Source: Epiperipatus broadwayi (lineage: Eukaryota; Onychophora; Udeonychophora; Euonychophora; Peripatidae). From it: a DNA stretch of 64,000 nucleotides. This document shows, in pieces, positions 38,401-49,298 of the stretch. Position 1 is the stretch's first letter; each line of letters begins with the position of its first letter. The position numbers and the translations under genes are program-made. Location: positions 2,048,001 through 2,112,000 of the forward strand of contig JAQFVV010006273.1 of assembly GCA_028023455.1 (NCBI GenBank). Reading direction: 5' to 3'. The notes beneath the pieces are model-generated. The model was not told the DNA's origin, did not search any database, and saw only the letters and a list, made by a program, of their open reading frames with translations.

Positions 38401-39693
38401 CTTTAATGGTTTGTCCAAAAGTCACTCTAAATAAGCCACTAAGATGGTTCTAGCCATGGTTAGGCATGTCCATTTTGGGCAATTGAGAGTCAAAGTATCA
38501 GCCCTCCTATAATGATTATAAGGCCGGGGAATGCATTTTGTTTCCCTGTCCATGTTTCATCAAGTAAAGATACCGAATTCTCAATTTTAAGAAGAATAAC
38601 AAGACTGTTGAAAAGAGTGCATGTTGCTCAAACTGTCTGAATACTCATTATGATTGAAACAATTTAGTTGTTTTTTCCGTTTGTAATTGCTTCACTATCT
38701 TTTTTTTTGTATTCATAGTCAATAAATTAAAAATAATGTTATTAATATTATTTTGCATGTTTTCCACCTACTTTTTAAAAAATATCAACAATAAATATAT
38801 TTCCTGAAGTATATTTCTTGCTTAAAAAGGGATTAGAGTATCATTTATATTCATATTAAATTTGTTCAATACTTTTAAATAATTTGATAATACTTTTAAA
38901 TAATTTGCAAGTTCAAGCTTAAATTCATTAGAATATTTCACAAAATTAGTGATATTAATTTTTAATATTATATTTTCTAATAGCTTTTGTCATTTTAATA
39001 TGACATTAACAAATACTTTACATCTTATTATTCAATCATAATTTTTTGTTAATCGTAATAAAAATAACTCATTAAATAATTGGTTAATCATGTGATGAAG
39101 CTTTGGAGAATAATGAAGGATGCCTGGCATTGGACTAAGATTTCTGGTAAGAACTTTCCCACTTATTAATGAAAAGCTAATTTTATGGAGTCATTTATTC
39201 ATAAATTTTTCATATATCATATTAAAATCCATCAACAGAAGAATTGAAAAATAAGAAATAAAGAATTAATTGTTAGAATAATTCTATTTACTATAGCTAG
39301 AACAGGAGGAATATATACAAAGACAATGTTTAAAGTTAATACTTGATGCTTAACTATCATAATTAACAAATGGGAATCAATTAAAAAAATTTTAAAGATT
39401 TAAATGGACATAATTTATCAATAGTAATATCCGTTCCAGCTGATGGTCCATATTTATAAATAAACTTGTTTTAATTTAATTTATTTAGTAAGTAAAACTA
39501 AGAAATGCTAAAAAAAAAAATGATTAGACAATGTAATTAAAAAGTTTAATTGATAAAACTAATTTAAATGTAAATATAATTAGTACAAAATATGATTATA
39601 TAAGCGATGTTTTTATGTTTATAGATGTGTGTACATGTATATATTATCCAAATTTAATTAGGATATAAATGTTTAAATAATTTTAAAAATTAC
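38401..39693. other. Intron sequence without recognised genes
   Basis: AT-rich. The first 200 bp may be the 3' tail of the LINE fragment. Nothing else supported. Confidence 0.4.
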
Positions 39694-39976
39694 TTTTTTA
39701 AACTTTGTTCTTCAACATTAAAAGTTCTAATAGATGTTAATCCCCGAATTGTTGTAGTAAGATGGTTTAAAATGTCCGATCGAGAGACATTATCGAATCG
39801 TTTAGCTTCTTCAACACCAACATTAAAACAATAATCAAGAAGTAAAAGAATTATTATGACTGGAATCATAACAGCCAGAAATAGTGGGAAATATACGATA
39901 ATTAAAACTGCGAAAGATAAACAAGTCAAAATTCCTTGAATAAAAGTTTCCATGAAATTGGGTAATCTTGAATCAA
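39694..39976 (-). CDS. ABCC transporter exon 3 of the window: paired TMD2 helices and coupling helix
   Basis: A 283-bp exon, phase 1 in and phase 2 out. The acceptor is a tacttttcag and the donor GTAATT. It encodes VDSRLPNFMETFIQGIL, then two adjacent membrane helices (LSFAVLIIVYFPLFLAVMIP and VIIILLLLDYCF). These are followed by an intracellular segment with VSRSDILNHLTTTIRGLTSI, which matches the ABCC pattern of VSRSP...H...T..GL.TIRAF. The joined sequence across the preceding 22.7-kb intron is collinear with family members, with no missing residues. The donor is preceded by an A-rich end (SLKK). Confidence 0.9.
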
Positions 39977-40469
39977 CTGAAAAGTACGAATAAATAAATA
40001 AATGAACAATATATATATAATCAAAAGTAAAGTAAAAAATAAAGATAAAAAGAAGGTAGAAAAACATATAAAATTACATTGGCATTAATATTATATTATT
40101 CAAATATTACATTGTTACAACATGGACCATATGTAAGCACTCAAGTTCTTCTTGTGTTTAATAAGCACAGGCAAAAATTATTCATGTAGAAAAAAATCGG
40201 TAAGCATACAGTTCAAAAAGTTATTGTTGTTAATAATGATATTTACAACTACTTAATGTATTAATAAGTCAATAATTTTCTTTGACCACCAGCTGACTGG
40301 ATTTACTATTGACGTAAAGAAAATAACTACTATGTTAGTGAAACATTAGCAAGCAGTTTTTAAAACTACAGAAATCTTTTTCAGAATTTATTTGTGCTTA
40401 TACAAAAAAATCTAACAAAATAAAACACCATGTCACTCTTTATATAAATAATTAATTAATTGTGTCTAT

Positions 40470-40945
40470 TGATATGTCTTGAAGCTCGCCATGGAGGATG
40501 GTCCAGAAGTTACACTATGGGTCGGATCAGGAGTATGAACACTGTGGGGATTATCCGGCCTTAATTGAGGCTCCCTATGTATCTTAGTGCTGCACTGCGC
40601 TATGATATCAAATCTCCCGAAGTTGTTGCCTTCTCCGTTGGCTCTTATATGCCTTCCAGATTATATTCTCCAACGAGTAAATTATTCCTTCTTCCTGGCC
40701 GTGGAACTTAAGTGTGACTGCCGATTTCTGGAAAGGGTTTTTTTCTCTCTATATGGCTATTGTTCTCTAAAGTATATTTTTACCAATGAAATCTCTACAT
40801 TCTGAGAGCAAAAGCTTATCTCTAATCAGAAAGATCCACTTATAAATGTAAGTAAATTCTTATTAGATAAAAGTTACCAATTGCCCCAGGGATTTCTTGA
40901 ATCTTTTAACCCGTATAATTTTAATCCAATTATATATATATAGCA
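40470..40945 (-). repeat. 3' LTR of element B
   Basis: 476 bp. It shares its left 210 bp and right 80 bp with the other LTR. It keeps a middle section (about 40680-40820) that the right LTR lacks. Confidence 0.9.
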
Positions 40946-40962
40946 CTCCTCCCCTTTACTTT
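40946..40962 (-). other. Polypurine tract of element B
   Basis: The minus strand reads AAAGTAAAGGGGAGGAG directly before the LTR start TGCTATAT. Confidence 0.8.
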
Positions 40963-41000
40963 AGAGAACCATGGTTCCCCCCCCTTTTTTTTTTCTTTTT

Positions 41001-42133
41001 TTAACACAAGTAATCTTTAAGGTAGACAGGAGGCTTCCGCACTCTTTGAGGTTTATCTTTCCCTGGTTTAAGATTACTCTCATGTGTGGTTACTTCTTCA
41101 GCCATTTGGTCAGTTCCCTTTTCTTCTATAATTTCATGATTTAGTCCTGTGTAGGGGGGTGACTTGTTTGTTACTTGCTTCTTAATGTGGTTTGTGTGGC
41201 GACGGAATTGTGTGCCCATTTTTGATTCTATGAGTACAATTTTGTTTGAAAGTATTTTCAAGATCACACCTGGTGTCCACTTTTTTTTTAGGGAATCTCT
41301 AACCCAAATGCTTTGACCCACCATAAATTCATTGCATTCCTCTGTCGTAGTTTTAATGGATTCATGTTGTGGGTGTAGTAGTGATAGTTTGGTTCTTAGT
41401 TTCCGGCCTAGTAACCTTTCAGCTGGTGAAATCCCAGTCGATGCTATGGGTGTGGAATGTTGGTAAAGCATTGCTAACTGAAGAACTTCATGGGTTTGTT
41501 GAGATTCTGATTTGTTAAGGGCTTGCTTTAACTGGTGTACGGCTTTTTCAGCCAGTCCATTTGACTCTGGGTGGTAGGGTGGAGTGTAAATGTGTTTGAT
41601 ACCCCATTCCCTTGTAAAATCTTTAAATTGGTCTGAGGTAAAACCAGAACCATTATCTGTTACCAGGCTTTCTGGTATTCCATGGAAAGCAAAAATTTCT
41701 TTAAGAGTTGATATTGTTTCATTAGACCCTGTATTTCTAACTAGTCTATATTCTACCCAGTTAGAATATGCATCTATTATAACCAAGAATAGGTTCCTCT
41801 GAAAGGCCCTGCATGGTCCATGTGGACCCGCTCCCATGGTTTAGTTGCAGTTGGCCATGATGTATACATTCGCGGTTTCTGATTTGCAGTTGACTGGCAG
41901 TTTGTACATGCCTTTACAGTGTTTTCGATGTCTTTATCTATACCTGGCCACCATACATAGGAACGTGCCAAAGCTTTGGCTCTTACAATTCCAGGATGTC
42001 CATCATGGATCAAACTTAGGACTGCTAGGCGACCTTGAACTGGTATGATTGCTTGATCGCCTATCAGTATGCATTCTTTATTTATTGACAGTTGGTCTCG
42101 TGCTTTCCAGAATGCCACTGGGAGATTGTTGGG
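41001..42133 (-). pseudogene. Element B integrase (frameshifted)
   Basis: The zinc region has HDGHPGIVRAKALARSYVWW followed by CTNC. The catalytic core has MDHAGPF, then IIDAYSNWVEY, LVTDNGSGFTS and YHPESNGLAEKAVHQL, giving the D-D-E triad. A C-terminal segment with FMVGQSIWVRD and GVILKIL is the GPY/F-type domain, followed by a charged tail rich in K, P and E. A single-base frame change near 41790-41800 splits the catalytic core between its first aspartate and the SNW block. A TGA at 42134-42136 separates integrase from the upstream RNase H. Confidence 0.9.
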
Positions 42134-42890
42134 TCATTTAATTGGCCAGCCATTACATATCCAATTCCATAATAGTCTATACCCATCATCTAATTTAGTC
42201 CATTTTGCTACTAACTCGCTATTCAACACATTTGATTCCCATGTATCTATGTAGTTTATAGAGACCCCTATTGTTTTTCCATTATTATCTGGTATTCGGG
42301 ACAGTGCATCAGCATGTGTTATAAAGCTGCCTCTCCTGTACTCAAGGGAATAATCATATGCAGATAATATTTCAATCCAACGCAGCATGCGTGGGCTTAA
42401 GTGATCGGGTAATTGTTTTGACCTCGAAAATATTCCCAGTAATGGTTTGTGGTCAGTGATTGCTGTAAAATGCCTTCCATATAGATATTGGTGGAACTTT
42501 TTTATCCCAAAAATGATTGCCAAGGCTTCTTTGTCTAGTTGACTATAGTTCCGTTCAGACCTTGATAATGTTCTTGAAGCATAAGCTATGGGTCGTTCAC
42601 CTTCATCTGTGGGGTGGCTTATTACTGCTCCTACTCCATATTCTGATGCGTCAGTGGTTAATATTACCTGTTCATTGTTATTGTAGTTTATGAGTAGGTC
42701 ATCTGATGTTAGCAAGCTTTTTGTTTTCTTGAATGCATCTTCATGTATTCTATCCCAGCTCCACTTCCGGTTTTTCTCTAATAACTCGTATAACTTGCTG
42801 GCAATATGGGCTTTTCCTTTAAGAAAACATTCAAAATATCCAATAAGGCCCAGGAAAGATTGTAATTCCTTGACATTCCGAGTGTTTTTG
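42134..42890 (-). pseudogene. Element B RNase H and RT connection
   Basis: The frame contains the RT thumb/connection (KELQSFLGLIGYFECFLKGK) and RNase H motifs VILTTDASEYGVGAV, RPIAYASRTL, YSQLDKEALAIIF and ITDHKPLLGIF, ending with the HADALSRIP block. It is entered from RT by a one-base frame change near 42887. The last codons before TGA at 42134 read WNWICNGWPIK. The frame is otherwise open for about 250 codons. Confidence 0.88.
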
Positions 42891-43366
42891 CATTTTTAAT
42901 AGCCCGTATCTTTTCAGGCATTGGTTTTTTACCATTATTGGATATTATATGTCCTAGAAATTTAATTTCTGGAGTATTCCAGATACATTTTTCTTCATTT
43001 AGTCTGGCTCCTGATTTTGCTAGCTTTTCACAAACTTCACGAACCTTGCTCTGGAGTTCTGTCTCTGAATTTGCCATTATTAATATATCATCGAAGTAAG
43101 GTATCACACCATTTATTCCTCGGAGTAGTTGGTCTATGTTTGATTGGAAAATATTTGGTGCGGTGGTAATTCCAAAAGGCAAACGGTTGTATTTAAATAG
43201 ACCAAAAGGTATAGTCAGTGTTAAGATCTCTGCTGACTTTCCTGTTACTGGTATTTGGTGAAATGCAGCATTAAGGTCCAATTTTGCATAGTGAGTTGCT
43301 CCCTCGAGAGTGGCTAATACTTCACGCACGTTTGGCACTGGATAATTGCTTTTATTTAAAGCTGGG
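42880..43366 (-). pseudogene. Element B reverse transcriptase
   Basis: Motifs in order: PNVREVLATL, YAKLDLNAAFHQIPV (catalytic D), FKYNRLPFGI, YFDDILIMA (the YxDD box with phenylalanine at x), and IKFLGHIISNNG. The N-terminal end joins the protease frame by a one-base frame change around 43364-43370. The DYRIS and NPALNKSNYPVP blocks meet there. Confidence 0.88.
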
Positions 43367-44053
43367 TTAACTTATCCGGTAATCCCCACAAATACGTATA
43401 CTGCCATTTGGCTTAGTAATGATTACTATAGGTGTCGCCCACTCTGAGTTTTCCGTAGGTGTTAATACCCCTTTATTTGTTAACTCTTCCAGTGCATTGG
43501 CTAGTTTTTCTCGTTGCGCATATGGCACTCTCCATGGTTTACACAACACAGGCTTTGCATTCTCCCTAAGCTGTATTTCAACTGGTTTTGTTCTAATTTC
43601 CCCTAGTTCTTTTTTAAACAATGACGGGAATGTATTGCGTATTTCCTTTTCAATCGTAATTTTTTTTGTGATAGTTATTTTGATGCCCATAGGTTTAAAC
43701 CAATTTCTTCCAATTATGGGGTTTGTTTTTCCATGAATGATATATAACGGGAGATCGGTGATTTTGCTATTTGTTTGTACCGGAACAATAACTTTCCCGA
43801 CTATTTCAATGTGTTTCCCGTTTACGTCTTTTGCTATCAGATTTGTTTTTTCTAGATTACTGGTTCGATTGCGAAATTGCATTATTGTTTTCCAATCTCT
43901 ATAAGCCATTAAAGATATTCCGGAACCGCTGTCAATTTCCATGGCAAATGGTCGGTCAAATATTTTTACTGACAACATTATTTGATCATTATTAATGGTT
44001 TCCGTATTTTTAATTTCCACTTGCTTGTTGTTTTTACACGCTTCCGCTAAGTG
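43367..44053 (-). pseudogene. Element B protease and RT N-terminus
   Basis: In the same frame as gag, beginning right after the TGA that cuts the third zinc knuckle. The aspartic protease has FAMEIDSGSGISLM, with D-S-G as the catalytic triad, and NPIIGRNWF near its end. RT begins with PVEIQLRENAKPVLCKPWRV, GVLTPTENSEWATPIVIITK and RICGDYRIS. The frame stops at 43367. Confidence 0.88.
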
Positions 44054-44812
44054 TCATATTTTCCCGCAATTTCTACATTTACTCTTTTTCCATTTACACA
44101 TTTTTGCTAAATGTCCGGATTTTCTGCATCTGTAACACTTCATTTCATCATTTTCATTTCTTTCCGCGAAGTTTATTTGTTTACACGTTTTAGCTAAATG
44201 TCCGGATTTTCCGCACCTGAAACACTTCATTTCGTCATTTCCGTTTAGTTCCACGAGGTTTATTTGACGCCATTCTGCTGCCGTTGCGCTCTGGAATTGT
44301 TTTGATTGCTCCATAAACGCTTCGTGTGCAAGGCCCATTTTGATCGCTGTTTTGTATGTAAGGTCATCGATTGTTAATAACTGCTCTCGGAGCCTCCTGT
44401 CAGACATGCCCCATAAGAATTGCTGCAATAGTGCTTCTTCCAAATAATTCCCCAAAACACAATCTTTTGCTAACTCCTGTAGTGCAATATCGAATTTGCG
44501 AGTGTTTTCGCCTCTATTTTGCCTACGATTCTGGAAATGGAGGCGTGCTACATTTTTGGTTGGTTTGGGATCAAAATATTTTTGAAGTATGTCCTGTAGT
44601 TCTGAATATTTCAGTTCTTCTGGTTTTTTCGGGTTACATAAATGATTTGCTGTTTTAATTACATCTGGACCCGCAAAATACAGTAGAGTGGCAATTTTTC
44701 TCTTGTCCTTTACAATATTATTCATTAAAAGGTATTTATCTATGCAGCTTGCATATAGAGGCCATTCTGATTGTCTATGCACGTCAAATTCTCCAATGTT
44801 TACCTGCGCCAT
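44054..44812 (-). pseudogene. gag: Element B Gag with zinc knuckles, stopped in the third knuckle
   Basis: The likely start is the ATG at 44810-44812 (MAQVNIGEFD), since the upstream in-frame bases offer only a GTG. The capsid part contains WPLYASCIDKYLLMN, IATLLYFAGPDVI, YFDPKPTKNVARLHF and LREQLLTIDDLTYK. The nucleocapsid follows with two perfect CX2CX4HX4C knuckles, CFRCGKSGHLAKTC and CYRCRKSGHLAKMC. A third knuckle starts CRNCGKI and is interrupted by TGA at 44054-44056; its HLAEAC half follows in the same frame. The host for pol readthrough or a nonsense change are both possible explanations. Confidence 0.9.
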
Positions 44813-44890
44813 GTTTAATTTGAACGGCGTCACTTATGAATTTCGGATTACTAGTTTCCCGATGTTTATATATTTCTGAATATCCTACTG

Positions 44891-44908
44891 GTTTGTCAAC
44901 TGCGCCAA
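44891..44908 (-). other. Primer-binding site of element B
   Basis: One base after the LTR's CA end the minus strand reads TGGCGCAGTTGACAAAC. TGG is the expected first triplet complementary to a tRNA CCA end. The tRNA species was not identified. Confidence 0.65.
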
Positions 44909-45310
44909 TGATATGTCTTGAAGTTCGCCATGGAGGGTGGTCCAGAAGTTACACTATGGGTCGGATCAGGAGTATGAACACTGCGGGGATTATCCGGCCT
45001 TAATCGAGGCTCCCTATGTATCTTAGTGCTGCACTGCGCTATGATATCAAATCTCCCAAAGTTGTTGCCTTCTCCGTTGGCTCTTATATGCCTTCCAGAT
45101 TATATTCTCCGACGAGTAAATAATTGGATTAAAATTATATGGGTTAAAAGATTCAAGAAATCCCTGGGGCAATTGATAACTTTTATCTAATAAGAATTTA
45201 CTTACATTTATAAGTGGATCTTTCTAATTGGATAAAAGTTATCAATTGCCCCAGGGATTTCTTGAATCTTTTAACCCGTATAATTTTAATCCAATTATAT
45301 ATATATAGCA
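44909..45310 (-). repeat. 5' LTR of element B, rearranged by inverted duplication
   Basis: 402 bp. Bases about 45122-45225 are the reverse complement of the LTR's own right end (compare 40825-40930), followed by the normal right end. The middle section of the other LTR is missing. The result is a hairpin with arms of about 75-100 bp inside the LTR. Confidence 0.85.
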
Positions 45311-45654
45311 TCTATAAATATATATAAACAAATTAAATTGATGCAATCTACCAATCACAGTTAAAAACTGTTCTGTTTGATCAGTTTTTTGAATAGTAAT
45401 ATAATGATCAAACAAAAAAGGCTATTTAGCACAGTGATCAGAAAGTTGCATCAATTTATTTGTTTGCATGTATATACAAATATTTATGCAAAAGAAGATA
45501 TTTATGATGCAGAAATTGCATGTCAGTCTGCCATACCAGTAGGCCAAGTAAAATACTTTTCAAAATTTTTTTTCTTATATAGCTGGTTCATAGATAACTC
45601 ACCTAAACACTCAACATGTGCTGGTAAATATATACCTGTCTATCCCCCTCCCCT

Positions 45655-45737
45655 TCTCAAAAAAAATAATTTTTTTTTTTTTTTTTTTTTCCCCCCCGGG
45701 GTTTGGGGGGTGGGGGAGGGGGGGGAAAGTGCAGTGC
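45655..45737. other. Homopolymer tract, suspect assembly
   Basis: Runs of A, about 20 T, then C and long G runs join the host intron to the truncated edge of element D. The following bases (ggggaaagtgcagtgcaagc) look like a corrupted version of 50505-50550. An open frame across it (45377-45886) has no recognisable domain. Confidence 0.5.
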
Positions 45738-47774
45738 AAGCGATTCATTTGCTTTCCTACTTTTTCTTCTTTTATTCTAAGAAATTAACACTAACACACA
45801 CAATTAAATTTATAATACTAATTAATAATTACATTCATATCAGCCTTTCAAGCCAATCATGCAAACGCTTTGCGAGTGTTAAATAATAAATGAATACCCT
45901 CTGACCAATACAAGATATAGAATTTATGCAGGAATAAAAAGAATCCCTCTTATTCCTACAACTCAAATATTTATATATGAGCAAATCTGAAGAACTGGCA
46001 CAGAAGGTGTGACAATATAACAGTCACTTTAAATTACTATATACAATGTCTGAATGAATGATGCCGATGAAATTTTTTAGAATTTACTAAGCATCATTCC
46101 AACTGAAACTTAATCATATATATAAATAAGCATTTATTTTTATAGCATCTGTATACAATTTGTAATTACATTCATATCCACCTTTCAAGCCAATTGTGCA
46201 AACGCTTTGTGAGTGTTAAATAATAAATGAATACCTTCTGACCAATACAAGATATAGAATTTATGCAGGAATAAAAAGAATCCCTACTTCAGATTTGCTC
46301 ATATATAAATATTTGAGTCATAGGAATAAGAGGGATTCTTTTTATTCCTGCATAAATTCTATATCTTGTATTGGTCAGAGGGTATTCATTTATTATTTAA
46401 CACTCGCAAAGCGTTTGCACAATTAGCTTGAAAGGCCGATATGAATGTAATTATAAATTGTATACAGACGCTATAAAAATAAATGCTTATTTATATAAAT
46501 ACTAATTAATATTTATTAATATAAAACAAATAATAAAACAAAACCCATAGAATCCCATAAATGGATATTGGTTTGTGCCCGAATAATTAAATAACCTGCA
46601 TGTAAATACACTCGCACAAGTTTATAAATGAATGCAATACACAAAAATACAGATCATAACTTGAAAACAATTTCAATCAGGCATTGTCTATTAAGGCGTA
46701 TATTTATACAGGGTATTATTTCAACATTTTCTTCATTTACTTTAACCCTTTTATGTATTATTTAATAGGACGTGCTTTCATTCAAAATAGTTATTATCAC
46801 TTACAAAAATGTCTGGTTTACCTCGTTTATCTCACCCGGGTGTAGATTATTAGCAATTTTCCACTGGCTTCATGCTGCACTATATGATTAAAGGATTTCT
46901 TTCTTTGGTAAATTTCCATAAGGCAATCAATGGCATCCGGTGAAGGCTGTTCTTTTCATAGTTTGAAGAACGGCTTCGCTCCTACTTTTACAGTGATGGT
47001 AGTCTCTCCGCAGGATGGATGGCATAGCCTGGCCCATTCTGCTCTTTTACCTCAGCCTGTTCATGATTTTTCGATGATAAACTTTTTTCTTTTTACTAAC
47101 TTTTTCTTACAATCTTGCTTGGGCAGTCACAGCTATATAAGTCCTCTCTAAGTTCAGCTTTCTCGAATCTAATTAATTATACTATTGTTCTTTCTTCTTT
47201 TCATTAAACCATGTGGTTTGCGAAACGAAAGTCTTTTCAATAACTTTTCTTTTCTTTGTTTCTTTTATCTATGCTTAGGAATTTCCAATTTGCCTTGCGA
47301 TCTACACTCGACCGTTCATTGTATCTTATTTTTAACATTTTATTTTATTAATTAAAATGTCTTTGTCTCAAGATAGTGATCTGCAACTTTTCGGGTCCTT
47401 TCTTTACAATTAATTAATTTTTTTTATAATTTGTAACATTCTTCCTTTAATCGACCATCTTGGAATATTTCTTTTTAAATTAAAATAACTTTATTCCTTT
47501 TTACGAAATTATTACATTTACTCGCTCATGCAGCAATATAAACATGCGTATAAATAAATATCAGAGCACAAACCATATAATCCCCTGTCCCTCTTATATT
47601 TCAATCTGTTTTTTATTTACTTACTTAAATATATATGTATGCACATGCATACAAGACCACAACAAAAAAGAAAAATAACAATTTATTTAATATTACTTTT
47701 GATTTAGTTAGATATGTATGCTCGGTAATATTACCGTCTGACTTAGAACAGGATTTGAACTCAGCCCTGTTATA
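45738..47774 (-). repeat. 3' LTR of element D, truncated and with nested insertion
   Basis: Matches 50551-51893 with high identity outside the inserted block 45827-46510. A plus-strand open frame at 46930-47151 has a counterpart in the other LTR but no known domain. Confidence 0.8.
45827..46510. mobile_element. Nested fold-back element inside element D's 3' LTR
   Basis: The uninterrupted LTR at about 50630 shows the empty site. The insertion is bounded by ACTAATTAAT at 45817-45826 and 46501-46510. It contains three copies of a unit of about 150 bp (with aatacaagatatagaattta): two forward and one inverted. The last two form a palindrome centred near 46290. The left end lacks the outer part of the inverted repeat (aataagcatttatttttata), so it is incomplete or rearranged. 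Confidence 0.7.
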
Positions 47775-48538
47775 ATATCCCCTCCTTTGAAAGCCTTTAA
47801 ATACCATTTTAGTATTTAAATGGCTCACTCCTAAAACCTTAAAAATAATTTTACTTATTCAAAAAAAAATTCTTAAATTGACTTGCCCTGCCTTTTTCTT
47901 CTGCAACTTTATCAAAGAGTAAAACAATTAGCAACCCTGCGATACACAGTGAATCTGACCACCACTCATGTGCACACTGCCTGCGATGCAGAACATATAG
48001 CTAGCCACATTCTGACTCGACCCCGAACTTTTTATTTAAAAAAAAAAAACCATTATTATTATTATTTTTTTATTAAAAGAAGGCCTTTTCTAACTACACT
48101 CTGCTGCTTCCGAGTCTTAGGAGTGTAGATAGATGGAATAGTACCTGGCTCTTATTTTGAGCCTTAAGTTTTAGTATGGGTTGCCTTCTACCTTGCTCAC
48201 TTCTGGAGTCTTACAGGTGGGACTATATATAATTGCCATGCTCACTTTGGAGTCTTGTTGGCTTGGATAAATAGACTTGTAGCACCTGCATTCTACATTA
48301 GGTCGACCATGTCAGAAATAGCAGCTGCCACACACAGCGCACAACACACAATGTGATCGATCTAGCAGCCAAACTCACCATCTACCAACATAATTATGAG
48401 ACCGCTCCACTAACTCTCTAAACTTACCCGCAGGAAACAAAAGAAATAAACAAATGCTACTTTTCTCTTCTACTTAATTTCATGTAAAAATCCCATATAA
48501 TAATACTATAAATGTTAACCCACCACCTTGTAATAATA
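47775..48538 (-). other. Element D internal region downstream of gag
   Basis: It begins with a polypurine tract (minus strand AAAGGAGGGG next to the LTR). The rest is GC-richer noncoding sequence. A plus-strand open frame at 47883-48128 includes CDAEHIASHIL, faintly like a LINE C-terminal zinc region. That is too short to call. Confidence 0.5.
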
Positions 48539-49298
48539 CTATAAACAAAATAAATAATAAAAAAAACTTTCCAAATCAGTGTCCATTTTCGTGACTTGTT
48601 TATTTCCCCTCCTTTGGCGTTGTGAATTTGAATACTTTCCTTGACCATAATTTGGCTTGCTCGGCGGTCTCCGCTCTTCACAAATGTACTGCCATTTTGG
48701 TAGGGTACTACTATCTTTTCTTTTGGGATCCGGTGGGTTTCGATCTGACCCCCATTCTCTTTCACCAAATCTGATGACTCGTGGTCCATGAGGTTCTTCT
48801 TCTCGATCCATTGGCCTGTCATAATCATAAGCCCTCATGTCTAGTGCCTCTAGCACCTCGACCATTTCCTCAATTGACGCTTTTCTCCTCAAGCTCTGCA
48901 GGTGTTCCACGGGAGCTTCTCCCATTTGATCAGAGAATGGCCAAATCTTTATAAATTGGCTGGCATTGGCCTGCACAATTATGTATTTTGTATTAGTTTC
49001 CCGTGTTCCTGCTACCTTTACCTTATCTCCCTGTTTTTTTCTCTTCACACTCACTCTGATTTCCTTCTACTCTCTTTTCACTAGACTCCTCATCTTTATC
49101 TATAATTTCTCCCTCTACTGGCTCATCCTCGCTCTCTTTTGTTATACACTTATCTGCTTTCCCTTCTAATTTCTGTTCTATCTCTTGAAACCTTTTTTCA
49201 ATCCTTTCCTCTAATTCCTGAAATCTCTGGTCTACTCTTTCTGTAATCATTTCGATCATACTCCATTCTCTTTCCTTTGCTTCCTTCTGTTTATCCAT
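48539..49298 (-). pseudogene. Element D gag-like gene with in-frame core deletion
   Basis: It starts MDKQKEAKEREWSMIEMITE, followed by a coiled coil (VDQRFQELEERIEKRFQEIE) and an acidic stretch. A frame change at the A run near 49034-49040 leads into VKRKKQGDKVKVAGT and the rest. IKIWPFSDQMGEAPVEHLQS aligns with the start of element A's Gag core (FKGSHNESPIEHIRS). ASIEEMVEVLEALDM aligns with its end (TKIEQIVELLNSIDM). The roughly 110 residues between, including the WW-containing helix region, are missing without breaking the frame. The tail is basic (RQRRGNKQ). No zinc knuckle. Confidence 0.65.

Larger units (their letters stand above)
40470..45310 (-). mobile_element. Element B: Ty3/gypsy LTR retrotransposon with TCTAT target duplication
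   Basis: A 4.84-kb insertion with canonical LTR ends (minus strand TGCTATAT...ACATATCA). The target duplication TCTAT lies at 40465-40469 and 45311-45315. It has a primer-binding site, one long gag-pol frame and a polypurine tract. The gag carries CCHC zinc knuckles and the gag-pro junction is in a single frame, unlike element A. Two in-frame TGA codons and about three single-base frame changes disable it. LTR copies differ by about six substitutions in the first 210 bp, so it is older than element A. It lies in the 22.7-kb ABCC intron. Confidence 0.93.

Noticed and set aside
45377-45886. 169-codon plus-strand frame with phenylalanine and glycine runs
   Set aside because: It crosses homopolymer tracts and an LTR edge; no domain and the sequence itself is suspect.
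47883-48128. Plus-strand frame with CDAEHIASHIL as a LINE zinc domain
   Set aside because: Only about ten residues are suggestive and no RT or endonuclease lies nearby on that strand.
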